In this document: piece after piece, positions 33,320-40,835 of the stretch
Layout: the number at the start of each line of letters is the position of its first letter
Position numbering within the stretch: position 1 is the first letter of the stretch
Assembly (NCBI RefSeq): GCF_000376985.1
Contig: NZ_AQYA01000037.1
Span: 62,001-126,000, forward strand
Length of the DNA stretch: 64,000 bases
Source: Streptococcus henryi DSM 19005
GTDB lineage: Bacteria; Bacillota; Bacilli; Lactobacillales; Streptococcaceae
Direction of reading: 5' to 3'
Translations under genes and position numbers: made by a program
Notes under the pieces: generated by a model
What the model was told of the DNA's origin: nothing
The model's database searches: none
Seen by the model: the letters and a program-made list of their open reading frames with translations, nothing else

Positions 33320-35599
33320 ATGGCAGAGAATGATTTTGATTTGCTACCGTTGCTGGATTATATCAATCCTGCCATGGTAGATTATCAAACTTGGATAAAT
33401 GTGGGGATGGCCCTTAAACAAGAAGGCTATACTGCGATGGATTGGGATAACTGGTCTCAGTCTGACACAAGATACAAAAAAGGTGAGTGTTTCGCTAAAT
33501 GGGACACCTTCCAAGGCAACGGACTTGGTACAGTGACTGGAGCGACTATCACACAGCTGGCTAAAGAAAACGGCTGGCAACCCGCTTCTAGTGGGCGTGA
33601 TAGTCATGAATTAAGCTGGGACGATGAAATCGACCGTGATTATAAAGTTGTTGATAAAGATTGGATTGAAGGCCAAGAAATCCATGAGCCAATCAATTGG
33701 AACCCTACACATGAGATCATCAAGTACATTGAAACGCTTTTTGAAGCGTCGGAAAATGTGGGTTATGTAACTGAAAGTTGGCCAAAGACTAACGATGAAA
33801 CAGGAGAGATTGAAAAGTGGCTGCCAACCAAAGGAGCTTACGACCGTACAGCTGGCAAGTTGATTGAAGAACTCAGCAAGTGTAACGGTGACATTGGGTC
33901 AGTGCTCGGTGATTATCACGAAGAAGCTGGTGCCTGGATTCGTTTCAATCCCCTTGATGGTAAAGGTGCCAAGAATGAGAACGTGACGGATTTCCGATAC
34001 TCACTCGTTGAGTCTGATAGCATGCCAGTAGATAAGCAGTACGCTATCTATAAAGAACTGGACTTGCCAATAGCAGCTCTTGTTTATTCTGGAAATAAAT
34101 CATTACATGCCATTGTTAAAGTCGACGCAGGCAGTTATGAAGAATATCGTAAACGCGTGGATTATCTTTATAAGGTCTGTCAGAAGAACGGCATTATTGT
34201 AGATACCCAAAACCGTAATCCTAGCCGTCTCAGTCGTTTCCCTGGGTTTATCCGAAACGGTCAAAAGCAATTTCTAGTAGATACCAATATCGGTAAAGCT
34301 AACTGGGAAGAGTGGTACCAGTGGATTGAAGACCTTAACGATGATTTGCCTGACCCTGAAGGTCTTGCGGACAGTTGGGACGATATGCCTGACTTAGCGC
34401 CTGAATTGATTCATGGCGTGTTACGTCAAGGACATAAGATGCTGATTGCAGGACCGTCAAAAGCTGGTAAGTCGTTCGCGCTCATTGAGATGTCAATAGC
34501 CATCGCTGAAGGTAGCAAGTGGTTAGGTTGGCAGTGTGAGAAAGGACGTGTCCTATACGTCAATCTGGAACTTGACCGGCCGTCTGCCTTACATCGTTTC
34601 AAAGACGTTTACCAAGCGATGGGGTTAGCTGCTAACAATATTTCTAATATTGACATCTGGAATTTGCGTGGTAAGACTGTGCCGATGGATAAGCTAGCGC
34701 CTAAGCTCATTCGCAGGTCTATCAAGAAGAACTACACAGCGGTTATCATCGACCCGATTTATAAAGTTTTGACTGGTGACGAAAACTCAGCGGATCAAAT
34801 GGCACACTTTACCAATCAATTTGATAAGGTGGCAACTGAACTAGGCTGCAGCGTGATTTACTGCCATCACCACTCTAAAGGTAGCCAAGGCGGGAAGAAA
34901 TCCATGGACCGCGCAAGTGGATCTGGAGTATTTGCTCGCGACCCTGATGCACTCATTGATTTAGTAGAGCTTGAGCTTAACGATGACTTAATCAAACAAC
35001 GTACTAATAAGGTGCGCTGTCAAATCTTCAAATGTGCTATCCAGGAGCGTAACCTTGATTACTATCAACACGAAATAACACTTGATGACTTGGAAAGCGC
35101 TAGTCAAATGAGTAAGCATTTTGATACAGCATTGCCGGATATACTAACACGAAAGCCATACCTTGACGAGATCGCAACAGAAGTCGAAAAAGTTAAGATT
35201 GCTACAGGTTGGCGAGTGGAAGGAACGCTGCGTGAGTTCGCTAAATTTAATCCAGTCAATATGTGGTTCAGCTATCCAGTGCATAGTGTTGATGATACAG
35301 GGGTGCTGGCTGATATACAGTTGGAAGACAATAAACCTCTTTGGCAAAAAGCAAAAGAGTCACGAAAAAGCAAAGAACAAAACTTAAAAGAACGAAACCA
35401 AAAATTAGAGACGGCATACAGTGCTTTATTTGATGGTTCGGCACCGGTTACAGTCCAAGAAATTCGCGAGTACTTAGATTTAAAGTCAAACAAAAGCGTA
35501 GAAAATTACATCAAAGAGCATGATGGTTTTGATGTTAAAAAAGGAATTGTATTCCAAATTTCTGCAAATCAAGAAACGGAAAAGAAAGAAAATAACTAG
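33320..35599 (+). CDS. Phage primase-helicase (PriCT-2 and RepA-like ATPase)
   Basis: 759 residues. N-terminal PriCT-2-like part (DYQTWINVGMALKQEGYTAMDWDNWS), then a primase-polymerase-like region (about 180-330, with ALVYSGNKSLHAIVKVD and NPSRLSRFPGF), then an AAA_25 RepA helicase (GPSKAGKSFALIEMSIAIA, VIIDPIYKVL, CHHHSKGSQ), and a C-terminal coiled and winged-helix-like tail. Key replication protein; the following AT-rich repeats could be its origin. Confidence 0.88.
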   Translation: MAENDFDLLPLLDYINPAMVDYQTWINVGMALKQEGYTAMDWDNWSQSDTRYKKGECFAKWDTFQGNGLGTVTGATITQLAKENGWQPASSGRDSHELSWDDEIDRDYKVVDKDWIEGQEIHEPINWNPTHEIIKYIETLFEASENVGYVTESWPKTNDETGEIEKWLPTKGAYDRTAGKLIEELSKCNGDIGSVLGDYHEEAGAWIRFNPLDGKGAKNENVTDFRYSLVESDSMPVDKQYAIYKELDLPIAALVYSGNKSLHAIVKVDAGSYEEYRKRVDYLYKVCQKNGIIVDTQNRNPSRLSRFPGFIRNGQKQFLVDTNIGKANWEEWYQWIEDLNDDLPDPEGLADSWDDMPDLAPELIHGVLRQGHKMLIAGPSKAGKSFALIEMSIAIAEGSKWLGWQCEKGRVLYVNLELDRPSALHRFKDVYQAMGLAANNISNIDIWNLRGKTVPMDKLAPKLIRRSIKKNYTAVIIDPIYKVLTGDENSADQMAHFTNQFDKVATELGCSVIYCHHHSKGSQGGKKSMDRASGSGVFARDPDALIDLVELELNDDLIKQRTNKVRCQIFKCAIQERNLDYYQHEITLDDLESASQMSKHFDTALPDILTRKPYLDEIATEVEKVKIATGWRVEGTLREFAKFNPVNMWFSYPVHSVDDTGVLADIQLEDNKPLWQKAKESRKSKEQNLKERNQKLETAYSALFDGSAPVTVQEIREYLDLKSNKSVENYIKEHDGFDVKKGIVFQISANQETEKKENN

Positions 35600-35637
35600 A
35601 AGAATTCTAAAGAAAAATCACGTTATTTTCTTTTCTC

Positions 35638-35709
35638 AAACTAGAAAAATACAAGAAATTTTCTTTTCTTGAATATTTTAGAAAAACTAGAAAAATACAA
35701 GAAATTTTC
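35638..35709. repeat. Direct repeats in AT-rich region, candidate replication origin
   Basis: A 26-bp sequence starting AAACTAGAAAAATACAAGAA is present at 35638-35663 and 35684-35709, 46 bp apart. The surrounding 35600-35740 is very AT-rich and lies directly after the primase-helicase gene. Iteron-like repeats at this place suggest an origin, but no DnaA box set is obvious. Confidence 0.5.
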
Positions 35710-35768
35710 CGAAAAAATTACCCTATAACTCTTACCAGAGTTATTAAAGTGTTTTTCCTTCGTCAAAA

Positions 35769-35831
35769 GTCAAAGAGAAAAGGAAAAGGGGCTGTAAGCT
35801 CTGCCCCTTTATCCTTTGTCTCATCTTTGAC
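35769..35831 (+). promoter_or_regulatory. Long inverted repeat before the middle genes
   Basis: Outer GTCAAAGA/TCTTTGAC and inner AAAGGGGC/GCCCCTTT arms form a 63-base hairpin. No T run follows. It may mark the boundary of replication and middle transcripts. Confidence 0.5.
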
Positions 35832-35871
35832 AAAGGCGCACATGGAAAAGAAAAATGAAAGGTTTTAAAAA

Positions 35872-36423
35872 ATGGCTGATAAAAATTTAAAGGTTGTTTT
35901 ATTCGTTTCGCGGAACAAAGACAACAAAATATTAGTTGGATTTAAAGAACGTAAAAAGAATTTTTTGACAACTAAAGAACCTGAAGAATTGCAAAAAGAA
36001 TTTAATGCATTTGTTGATGATGGGTTGATTGGCGAAGTTAGCAGATTTTATATGTCTGTCAACAGTAGAGATAACGAAAAAATCCAACAAAGCTTACAGC
36101 ATTATCTTTTGGATAATAACGTTGATATGTCCAAACTTGATTCAAAAGTTGCTAGTATTGCTGCTAAGCCAGAGAACGCCTTAGAACATAAATGGCTGTT
36201 TGACTGTGATTTCAATGACATGCTAAAAATGGACCGTTTTAAGTTGGAGATCATTAGAAAATATCTTCCAGAAGGTAATTTCGTTATAAAAGAAACTTTA
36301 AATGGTTTTGCCTTGGTTGTGCATCATGGGTTTGATACCAGAGAATTGTTGGCTAAATATCCAGATGTTGAATTGAAACGTGATGCAATGCTATTAGTTG
36401 ATTGGAAGGTTAAAGATGATTGA
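35872..36423 (+). CDS. Unknown phage protein, 183 residues
   Basis: MADKNLKVVLFVSRNKDNKILVG, then a mixed charged protein with HKWLFDCDFNDMLKMDRFKLEIIRKYLPEG. GAAAGG about ten bases before ATG. Overlaps the rusA start by eight bases. The HKWLFDCD segment may be a catalytic site but I cannot name a family. Confidence 0.75.
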   Translation: MADKNLKVVLFVSRNKDNKILVGFKERKKNFLTTKEPEELQKEFNAFVDDGLIGEVSRFYMSVNSRDNEKIQQSLQHYLLDNNVDMSKLDSKVASIAAKPENALEHKWLFDCDFNDMLKMDRFKLEIIRKYLPEGNFVIKETLNGFALVVHHGFDTRELLAKYPDVELKRDAMLLVDWKVKDD

Positions 36424-36811
36424 ATTTTTTATCCCAATGAAAAAAATCCCAACGACCACCCATCAGCAGAAGAAGTGGACAGCCAGAAACGGAAAGCCAC
36501 AATCATACGAGCCTGAAAACTTGAAAGAAGCGCGTGAACTGTTTATGGCTCTGCTATTGCCACATAAACCACAAGAACCACTAGATGGACCGTTGCGACT
36601 AACGACTAAATGGCTGTTTCCAAAAATCAAAGGAACAGTGGACGGGCAGTACAAGCATACTAAACCCGATACCGATAACTTAGTTAAGCTGCTAAAAGAC
36701 TGCATGGAAAGAACAGGATTCTATGTCAATGATAGCAGGGTGGCCAGCGAGATTGCCGAAAAGTTTTGGGCTGATACTGTCGGGATCTATGTGAAACTGG
36801 AGGAGTTATGA
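36416..36811 (+). CDS. rusA: RusA-family Holliday junction resolvase
   Basis: 131 residues from ATG at 36416 (MIEFFIPMKKIPTTTHQQKKW); an upstream ATG at 36398 is less likely. Acidic catalytic set in KPDTDNLVKLLKDCMERTGFYVNDSRV matches RusA. It resolves branched phage DNA before packaging. Confidence 0.9.
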   Translation: MIEFFIPMKKIPTTTHQQKKWTARNGKPQSYEPENLKEARELFMALLLPHKPQEPLDGPLRLTTKWLFPKIKGTVDGQYKHTKPDTDNLVKLLKDCMERTGFYVNDSRVASEIAEKFWADTVGIYVKLEEL

Positions 36812-37050
36812 GTAGAGGTAGTAATAAGCTAAGAAGTAAGTACGCAGTTACTTTTGTACCCAGAGAAACAACGCAACCGCTAGATGAACTAGACAGGTTC
36901 ATTGCATGGACACATGAGCAGAACTTGAAAAGTTACATCGTAATTGGTGAGCTGCTAGGCATTACGCCAAACAAAGCAAATCGGCTGTTGTGTCGCTCGA
37001 TTTTGCCTGATGACAAAATATTAAAACGCATGAGAGAGCTAATGACATGA
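36808..37050 (+). CDS. Small DNA-binding-like protein, 80 residues
   Basis: Overlaps rusA and the next gene by four bases each. A helix-turn-helix is suggested by YIVIGELLGITPNKANRLLCRSILPDDKILKRM. Function unknown. Confidence 0.7.
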   Translation: MSRGSNKLRSKYAVTFVPRETTQPLDELDRFIAWTHEQNLKSYIVIGELLGITPNKANRLLCRSILPDDKILKRMRELMT

Positions 37051-37268
37051 AGATTAACTATATCGAATTCTTTCAAACAGAAGTCCCGAACTGGATGATG
37101 GCCAGTAATCAGAAAGCGCAAGAGGTTGGTTTTAACACCGAAGCATACTGGACCTGGGCTAATCAATCCATTGTGGCAATCTGTGAGAAATATGGAAATG
37201 ACAGTCTAGTGAATGGGCAATTCCATCTCATATGGGAATGGCTAGAGAAACAAGCGAAAGGAAAGTAA
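37047..37268 (+). CDS. Unknown phage protein, 73 residues
   Basis: MKINYIEFFQTEVPNWMMASN ... WTWANQSIVAICEKYGNDSLV. Four-base overlap with the previous gene. Tryptophan-rich, cytoplasmic. Not recognised. Confidence 0.7.
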   Translation: MKINYIEFFQTEVPNWMMASNQKAQEVGFNTEAYWTWANQSIVAICEKYGNDSLVNGQFHLIWEWLEKQAKGK

Positions 37269-37269
37269 G

Positions 37270-37431
37270 ATGGCTTATACAGTAACAGTCTATTTTGACA
37301 ACATGGTTGACGAAACCCACTACTTTGAGAAAGAGGGCGACGCTGCTAAGATGAACAATCAGCTGAAACGTAAGTACAGTGGTCAGCGTCTGTATCGTGT
37401 GAAAATGGAGCACGTGGAGGAAGATTCATGA
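37270..37431 (+). CDS. Unknown phage protein, 53 residues
   Basis: AAAGGAAAGTAAG precedes ATG. MAYTVTVYFDNMVDETHYFEKE; small mixed fold, basic middle (NNQLKRKYSGQRLYRVK). Ends in a four-base overlap with the next gene. Confidence 0.7.
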   Translation: MAYTVTVYFDNMVDETHYFEKEGDAAKMNNQLKRKYSGQRLYRVKMEHVEEDS

Positions 37432-37610
37432 CAAAAGAAAAGATATATGCGCTTTACAAAGGCGATAATTTTATCGCTGACGGTACCGTTAAGGAAATTG
37501 CGCAAGCAATAGGTGTTAAGCCATCGACAGTACAATTTTACGCAAGTCCTTGCTATGCAAGACGAACAAGCGAAAAGAAAGGATTGAGGTTGATTAAAAT
37601 TGAAGAATGA
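37428..37610 (+). CDS. Small phage protein with HTH-like pattern, 60 residues
   Basis: KIYALYKGDNFIADGTVKEIAQAIGVKPSTVQFYASP is a pattern common in streptococcal and lactococcal phages. The helix pair suggests DNA binding. Function unknown. Confidence 0.72.
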   Translation: MTKEKIYALYKGDNFIADGTVKEIAQAIGVKPSTVQFYASPCYARRTSEKKGLRLIKIEE

Positions 37611-37830
37611 TAAGTTAATTGTATTGAATTTTATCTTTCTCTCGATAGCTATAATTGCTTTGGCTTTTGGAATGAATGTACAAGGTCAACGAATAGCAGA
37701 GCTTGAAAAGGCGGTACAACAGTACGAAGAACGTCAGCAAGCTCTCATTAGTCGTGATAAGGCTTTGCAGATTGAACTTTCCGACCTGAAGAAGCATGTG
37801 CAGGAGCAGAAAGGAGGTGCAGGGGGATAG
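37600..37830 (+). CDS. Small membrane coiled-coil protein, 76 residues
   Basis: Start is TTG at 37600, with GAGGT nine bases upstream; no ATG is in frame before the helix. One membrane segment (residues 6-25), then a coiled coil with heptads. Function unknown. Confidence 0.6.
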   Translation: MKNDKLIVLNFIFLSIAIIALAFGMNVQGQRIAELEKAVQQYEERQQALISRDKALQIELSDLKKHVQEQKGGAGG

Positions 37831-38514
37831 GTGACATTAACAAGTAAATTTATCAACGCAGATTGTCTTGAAGTGATGCGCCAATATCCAGATGATTATT
37901 TTGACCTTGCAATTGTAGATCCACCGTATTTTTCGGGGCCTGAAAAAAGAAAATACTATGGTCGAAAAATCAGTCCAATTGGTGTTCGAAGATTATACGG
38001 TAAAACATCTGAGTGGAAAGTGCCTGATAAAGATTATTTCGATGAATTGTTTAGAGTTTCAAAAAATCAAATCATTTGGGGCGTTAACTACTTTGATTAT
38101 TCATTTGGTGCTGGTCGCATCGTTTGGGATAAAGTCAATGGACAGTCTAGCTTTTCTGATTGCGAACTAGCTTACTGCAGTTTGCACGATAGCGTGAGGA
38201 TGTTCCGCTATATGTGGAATGGTATGATGCAAGGAAAATCAATATCTGAGGGGCATATCCAGCAAGGAAACAAAACTCTTAACGAAGTAAGGATACACCC
38301 GACACAGAAACCAGTCAATCTCTATCTATGGTTACTCCAAACATATGCTAAAGAGGGAGATAAAATCCTAGATACTCACGTTGGTTCAGCAAGTAGCCTT
38401 ATTGCTTGTAAAGAACTTGGGTTTGAGTACACTGGCTGTGAATTAGATACGGAAATTTTTAATAAGGCTAAACAACGTCTTGAAACCTATGAAATGCAAG
38501 TGAAATTATTTTAG
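37831..38514 (+). CDS. DNA methyltransferase, N6-adenine or N4-cytosine type
   Basis: 227 residues from GTG at 37831, with AAAGGAGGTG about ten bases upstream. Motif IV DPPY at about residue 31 comes before motif I (THVGSAS near 191), a beta-class order; PTQKP precedes it. Cysteine-rich SDCELAYCS. Probably protects phage DNA from host restriction; no paired nuclease is present, so it is an orphan enzyme. Confidence 0.9.
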   Translation: MTLTSKFINADCLEVMRQYPDDYFDLAIVDPPYFSGPEKRKYYGRKISPIGVRRLYGKTSEWKVPDKDYFDELFRVSKNQIIWGVNYFDYSFGAGRIVWDKVNGQSSFSDCELAYCSLHDSVRMFRYMWNGMMQGKSISEGHIQQGNKTLNEVRIHPTQKPVNLYLWLLQTYAKEGDKILDTHVGSASSLIACKELGFEYTGCELDTEIFNKAKQRLETYEMQVKLF

Positions 38515-38524
38515 GAGGCAGAAA

Positions 38525-38728
38525 ATGAATATAGAAGAAATCAAAAAAATCAAGCTGGAGACAGTTGACGAAATGCTGAAAATCACTAATAACACGATTG
38601 ATGTAATGGAAATCATGTCAAGTGGAATGCCAGAAGAAATAAAAAGAGACTCAGAAAGCTTTATCGCAGGAGCGAGAAGCGTGATTACAGGATTTGAAGA
38701 ATTTAAACAAGGGATTGAAGATGAATAA
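38525..38728 (+). CDS. Unknown phage protein, 67 residues
   Basis: AGGAGGCAGAAA precedes ATG. MNIEEIKKIKLETVDEMLKITNN; helical and acidic. Overlaps the next gene by eight bases. Not recognised. Confidence 0.68.
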   Translation: MNIEEIKKIKLETVDEMLKITNNTIDVMEIMSSGMPEEIKRDSESFIAGARSVITGFEEFKQGIEDE

Positions 38729-39287
38729 TCGAGAACTATTTAAGAAAATCAGTGATTTGGATGAAATCACGGTTCACATTCCAACCAAAAGTGAATTAAC
38801 CAGCTTAAATGGTGTGGCATCTAGTAGAATGAACCTTAGGCCGATTAATTACTTGCGAAAATCAGAAGTCCTTGAATTGGTTGAACAGCTGGACGAACCG
38901 AAGAAACCAGTCATTCCAAAGTTTGTAGCTGAGTATATAGAAAGCGAACTATATTCGTGTTCCACACTTTCAGAAGCAATAGATGATATGGATGATGAAA
39001 GTCAGATCTTGAATTGGTTTTACTATAACAGCGAACTATTTGCCAGAGCTTGGCTGGCTGGCTACGAGGTCGAGAAAGAGAAGCTGTACACAGTTGAGAT
39101 ACCGAATCCGAATGCAAAATATTCAAGAATAGTTTTACAAAGACTTAGAGAGAATGCGTTACATCTGAAAGAGTACACTGGCGAAGACTGGAAAGGATAC
39201 ATGATGAACCAACTCACCGAAGCCGAAATCAAACAGGATTTTGAGTGGGCGTGGCAGTGGGCTAAGCCTGTGGAGGCGATGTTATGA
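38721..39287 (+). CDS. DUF1642 family phage protein
   Basis: 188 residues from ATG at 38721. PVIPKFVAEYIESE, then LNWFYYNSELFARAWLAGYEVEKEKLY, is the DUF1642 signature seen in Streptococcus and Lactococcus phages. N terminus helical. Function unknown. Confidence 0.85.
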   Translation: MNNRELFKKISDLDEITVHIPTKSELTSLNGVASSRMNLRPINYLRKSEVLELVEQLDEPKKPVIPKFVAEYIESELYSCSTLSEAIDDMDDESQILNWFYYNSELFARAWLAGYEVEKEKLYTVEIPNPNAKYSRIVLQRLRENALHLKEYTGEDWKGYMMNQLTEAEIKQDFEWAWQWAKPVEAML

Positions 39288-39721
39288 GAATTAGATTACC
39301 TTATATTGAATCAATTGAAACAGAACAACTACCTAATAACTTTGAAGAATTAGTGAAAATAAGTTTCACTAAATTTACTGAAGGGACCAATAAAGATTAT
39401 ACCTTCGAGGACAAGCTGTTGTACTTGGACAACATGCGAAAATATTATCTTCGAGGTCATACTGATACGAATTTTGAGATTACAAAATTGTTAGGCGAAA
39501 ACTACCGTTATCAGCTGGATGAATATGGCACCACTTTGGAAAAAGAGGAAGTTTTATCTACTGAATTTATGGAACATTGTTTTGATAAAGGGTTTATGCC
39601 GTTTAGAGACTCATGGGATAAGTGGTCTAGTAGTCGTAATGATAACATTCATAAAGTTATTCTTAAAATCATTGAGATTGTCGTTAATTTTGAGTGGGCG
39701 AAGGGGGTTGCTGATGATTGA
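39284..39721 (+). CDS. Unknown phage protein, 145 residues
   Basis: MRIRLPYIESIETEQLPNNFEELV. Four-base overlap with DUF1642 gene. Ends in FEWAKGVADD. Charged and soluble; not recognised. Confidence 0.7.
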   Translation: MRIRLPYIESIETEQLPNNFEELVKISFTKFTEGTNKDYTFEDKLLYLDNMRKYYLRGHTDTNFEITKLLGENYRYQLDEYGTTLEKEEVLSTEFMEHCFDKGFMPFRDSWDKWSSSRNDNIHKVILKIIEIVVNFEWAKGVADD

Positions 39722-39884
39722 AATGATGATTGGCTGGCTTGACGAAAAGATTGAGTTAAACAACAGAATGATTGCAGCAGATGAAAAACTTTCTGATTTT
39801 GATATTTTTCTAATGGCAGACAATGAAATGATGGAGAAAATCAAAAGTGAATTGCTAAAGCACAAAGAGGTGACTGATGATTAA
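39714..39884 (+). CDS. Unknown small protein, 56 residues
   Basis: AAGGGGG lies six bases before ATG at 39714. MIEMMIGWLDEKIELNNRMI ... MADNEMMEKIKSELLKHKEV. Overlaps neighbours by eight bases on both sides. A much longer in-frame ORF upstream runs inside the previous gene and is not the real start. Confidence 0.6.
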   Translation: MIEMMIGWLDEKIELNNRMIAADEKLSDFDIFLMADNEMMEKIKSELLKHKEVTDD

Positions 39885-40017
39885 AGCGCTAGTATGCGGG
39901 TTGTGTGGACACATGTACAGATTTAAAAAAGCCAAAGGCCTTACTACAACTCTTGAGTGTGTAAGATGTGGCTATACGTACGAACACGAACTAAACGTGG
40001 AAGATTTTTTTGAGTAA
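39877..40017 (+). CDS. Small zinc-ribbon protein, 46 residues
   Basis: Two CxxC pairs, VCGLCG and CVRCGY, with an acidic tail (NVEDFFE). GAGGTG before ATG. Probably binds zinc. Function unknown. Confidence 0.65.
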   Translation: MIKALVCGLCGHMYRFKKAKGLTTTLECVRCGYTYEHELNVEDFFE

Positions 40018-40022
40018 TAAAA

Positions 40023-40044
40023 AGACCCGCTCGCTCGCAGGTCT
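40023..40044 (+). promoter_or_regulatory. Hairpin before the ArpU-like gene
   Basis: AGACC/GGTCT arms round a CGCTCGCTCGCA loop, with no T run. Resembles the hairpin at 27483-27504 in place, about 50 bases before the next gene. Confidence 0.35.
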
Positions 40045-40091
40045 CCATAAAGTTTCGATAGTTTTATTTTACCATAAAGGAGACTAAAAGA

Positions 40092-40532
40092 GTGAGTAAA
40101 GAAAAGAATTCCGCCGAAGAATTGCTCGAAGAATTGCGCGTGATACCAAAGTTTATTGAACAGTTAAAACTTGATATAGAGGCTACCAGAAGTTCTATGC
40201 TTACATCTCCGCAATGGTCTGACATGCGTGTGCAAGGTGGTCTCAAGAAATCGCAAGAAGACAAGAATATAGCTATTATCGACGTTTCGGATTATAATGT
40301 TGCAGAAATCGAAAAGCTGATTGAACGCAAGAAATACATTATTGAACTGATCATGCAGATTCCAGACATGGCACAGAGACATATTTTAATTACGACTTAT
40401 GCACGCTGCGAGTCATTCGACGAAGCCATGGACGTTCTCCAGCTAACCGGAAACCGAAACAAATACTATACTATTAAGCGCAAAGCAGTTCAAAGCTTGG
40501 AAAACATACTAAAACATACTGATTTATACTAA
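40092..40532 (+). CDS. ArpU/DUF1492-like late transcription regulator
   Basis: 146 residues from GTG at 40092, AAGGAG eight bases upstream. The C-terminal part (AQRHILITTYARCESFDEAMDVLQLTGNRNKYYTIKRKAVQSL) has the sigma-like HTH of DUF1492/ArpU proteins, which sit just before terminase and activate late genes. Its last codons lie in the YATACT repeat array. Confidence 0.78.
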   Translation: MSKEKNSAEELLEELRVIPKFIEQLKLDIEATRSSMLTSPQWSDMRVQGGLKKSQEDKNIAIIDVSDYNVAEIEKLIERKKYIIELIMQIPDMAQRHILITTYARCESFDEAMDVLQLTGNRNKYYTIKRKAVQSLENILKHTDLY

Positions 40533-40561
40533 ATACATACAAACTTATACTCAAATATACT
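40505..40561. repeat. Six YATAC(T) repeats, about one helical turn apart
   Basis: CATACT at 40505 and 40515, TATACT at 40525, CATAC at 40536, TATACT at 40546 and 40556. The steps are 10, 10, 11, 10, 10 bp. The array spans the end of the ArpU-like gene and stops nine bases before a -10 box. It may bind the late activator. Confidence 0.7.
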
Positions 40562-40569
40562 GGTTGAAG

Positions 40570-40578
40570 TGGTATTAT
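40570..40578 (+). promoter_or_regulatory. Extended -10 late promoter
   Basis: TGG followed by TATTAT, right after the YATACT array, with no good -35. The repeats would stand at the -35 position and upstream, the place for an activator. Predicted start near 40585. Confidence 0.55.
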
Positions 40579-40598
40579 AGTATCATCAAGAAATAAAG

Positions 40599-40677
40599 AG
40601 AGAGGTCTCAGAATCGGTAGATGGTTACCTGAAAACAGGGGGCGTAAAGCCTTGGAGGTTCGAGTCCTCCCCTCTCT
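40599..40677 (+). ncRNA. tRNA-like element 1
   Basis: 79 bases. Acceptor AGAGAGG/CCTCTCT (7 bp), T arm GGAGG-TTCGAGT-CCTCC (perfect). A D-like loop has GG and A14 at the right places; TCA/TGG can form a three-pair D stem. The variable arm GGC-GTAAA-GCC is present. The expected anticodon arm is instead CCTG-AAAA-CAGG with a four-base loop, so it cannot decode. No CCA is encoded. Confidence 0.65.
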
Positions 40678-40680
40678 TTT

Positions 40681-40765
40681 GGAAACATAAGGATAGACTC
40701 CTCTATTTCGTTGAAAGTCCTAGGTCTGAGATAGTTTAGTCGCAGGTTCGATTCCTGCTGTTTCC
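40681..40765 (+). ncRNA. tRNA-like element 2
   Basis: 85 bases, beginning three bases after element 1. Acceptor GGAAACA/TGTTTCC (7 bp), U8-A9, D-like stem AGGA/TCCT with a short loop, T arm GCAGG-TTCGATT-CCTGC (perfect). The middle folds as CTATTTC/GAGATAG and has no normal anticodon arm. No CCA encoded. Confidence 0.65.
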
Positions 40766-40795
40766 GTTGGTTTTCATAAGGGGGAAACTACTCAG

Positions 40796-40822
40796 AGTCA
40801 CACAATCGTGTGGCTTTTTATT
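40796..40822 (+). terminator. Intrinsic terminator before terminase
   Basis: AGTCACAC-AATC-GTGTGGCT (8 bp with one G-T) then TTTTTATTTT. It would end an RNA carrying the two tRNA-like elements just before the terminase gene. Confidence 0.8.
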
Positions 40823-40835
40823 TTGATTGGAGGTG

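Noticed and set aside
39519..39713. Upstream extension of the 56-residue gene
   Set aside because: Lies within the 39284-39721 gene and lacks a ribosome site.
40599..40765. Two ordinary phage tRNA genes
   Set aside because: Acceptor and T arms fit, but neither has a seven-base anticodon loop, so I call them tRNA-like only.
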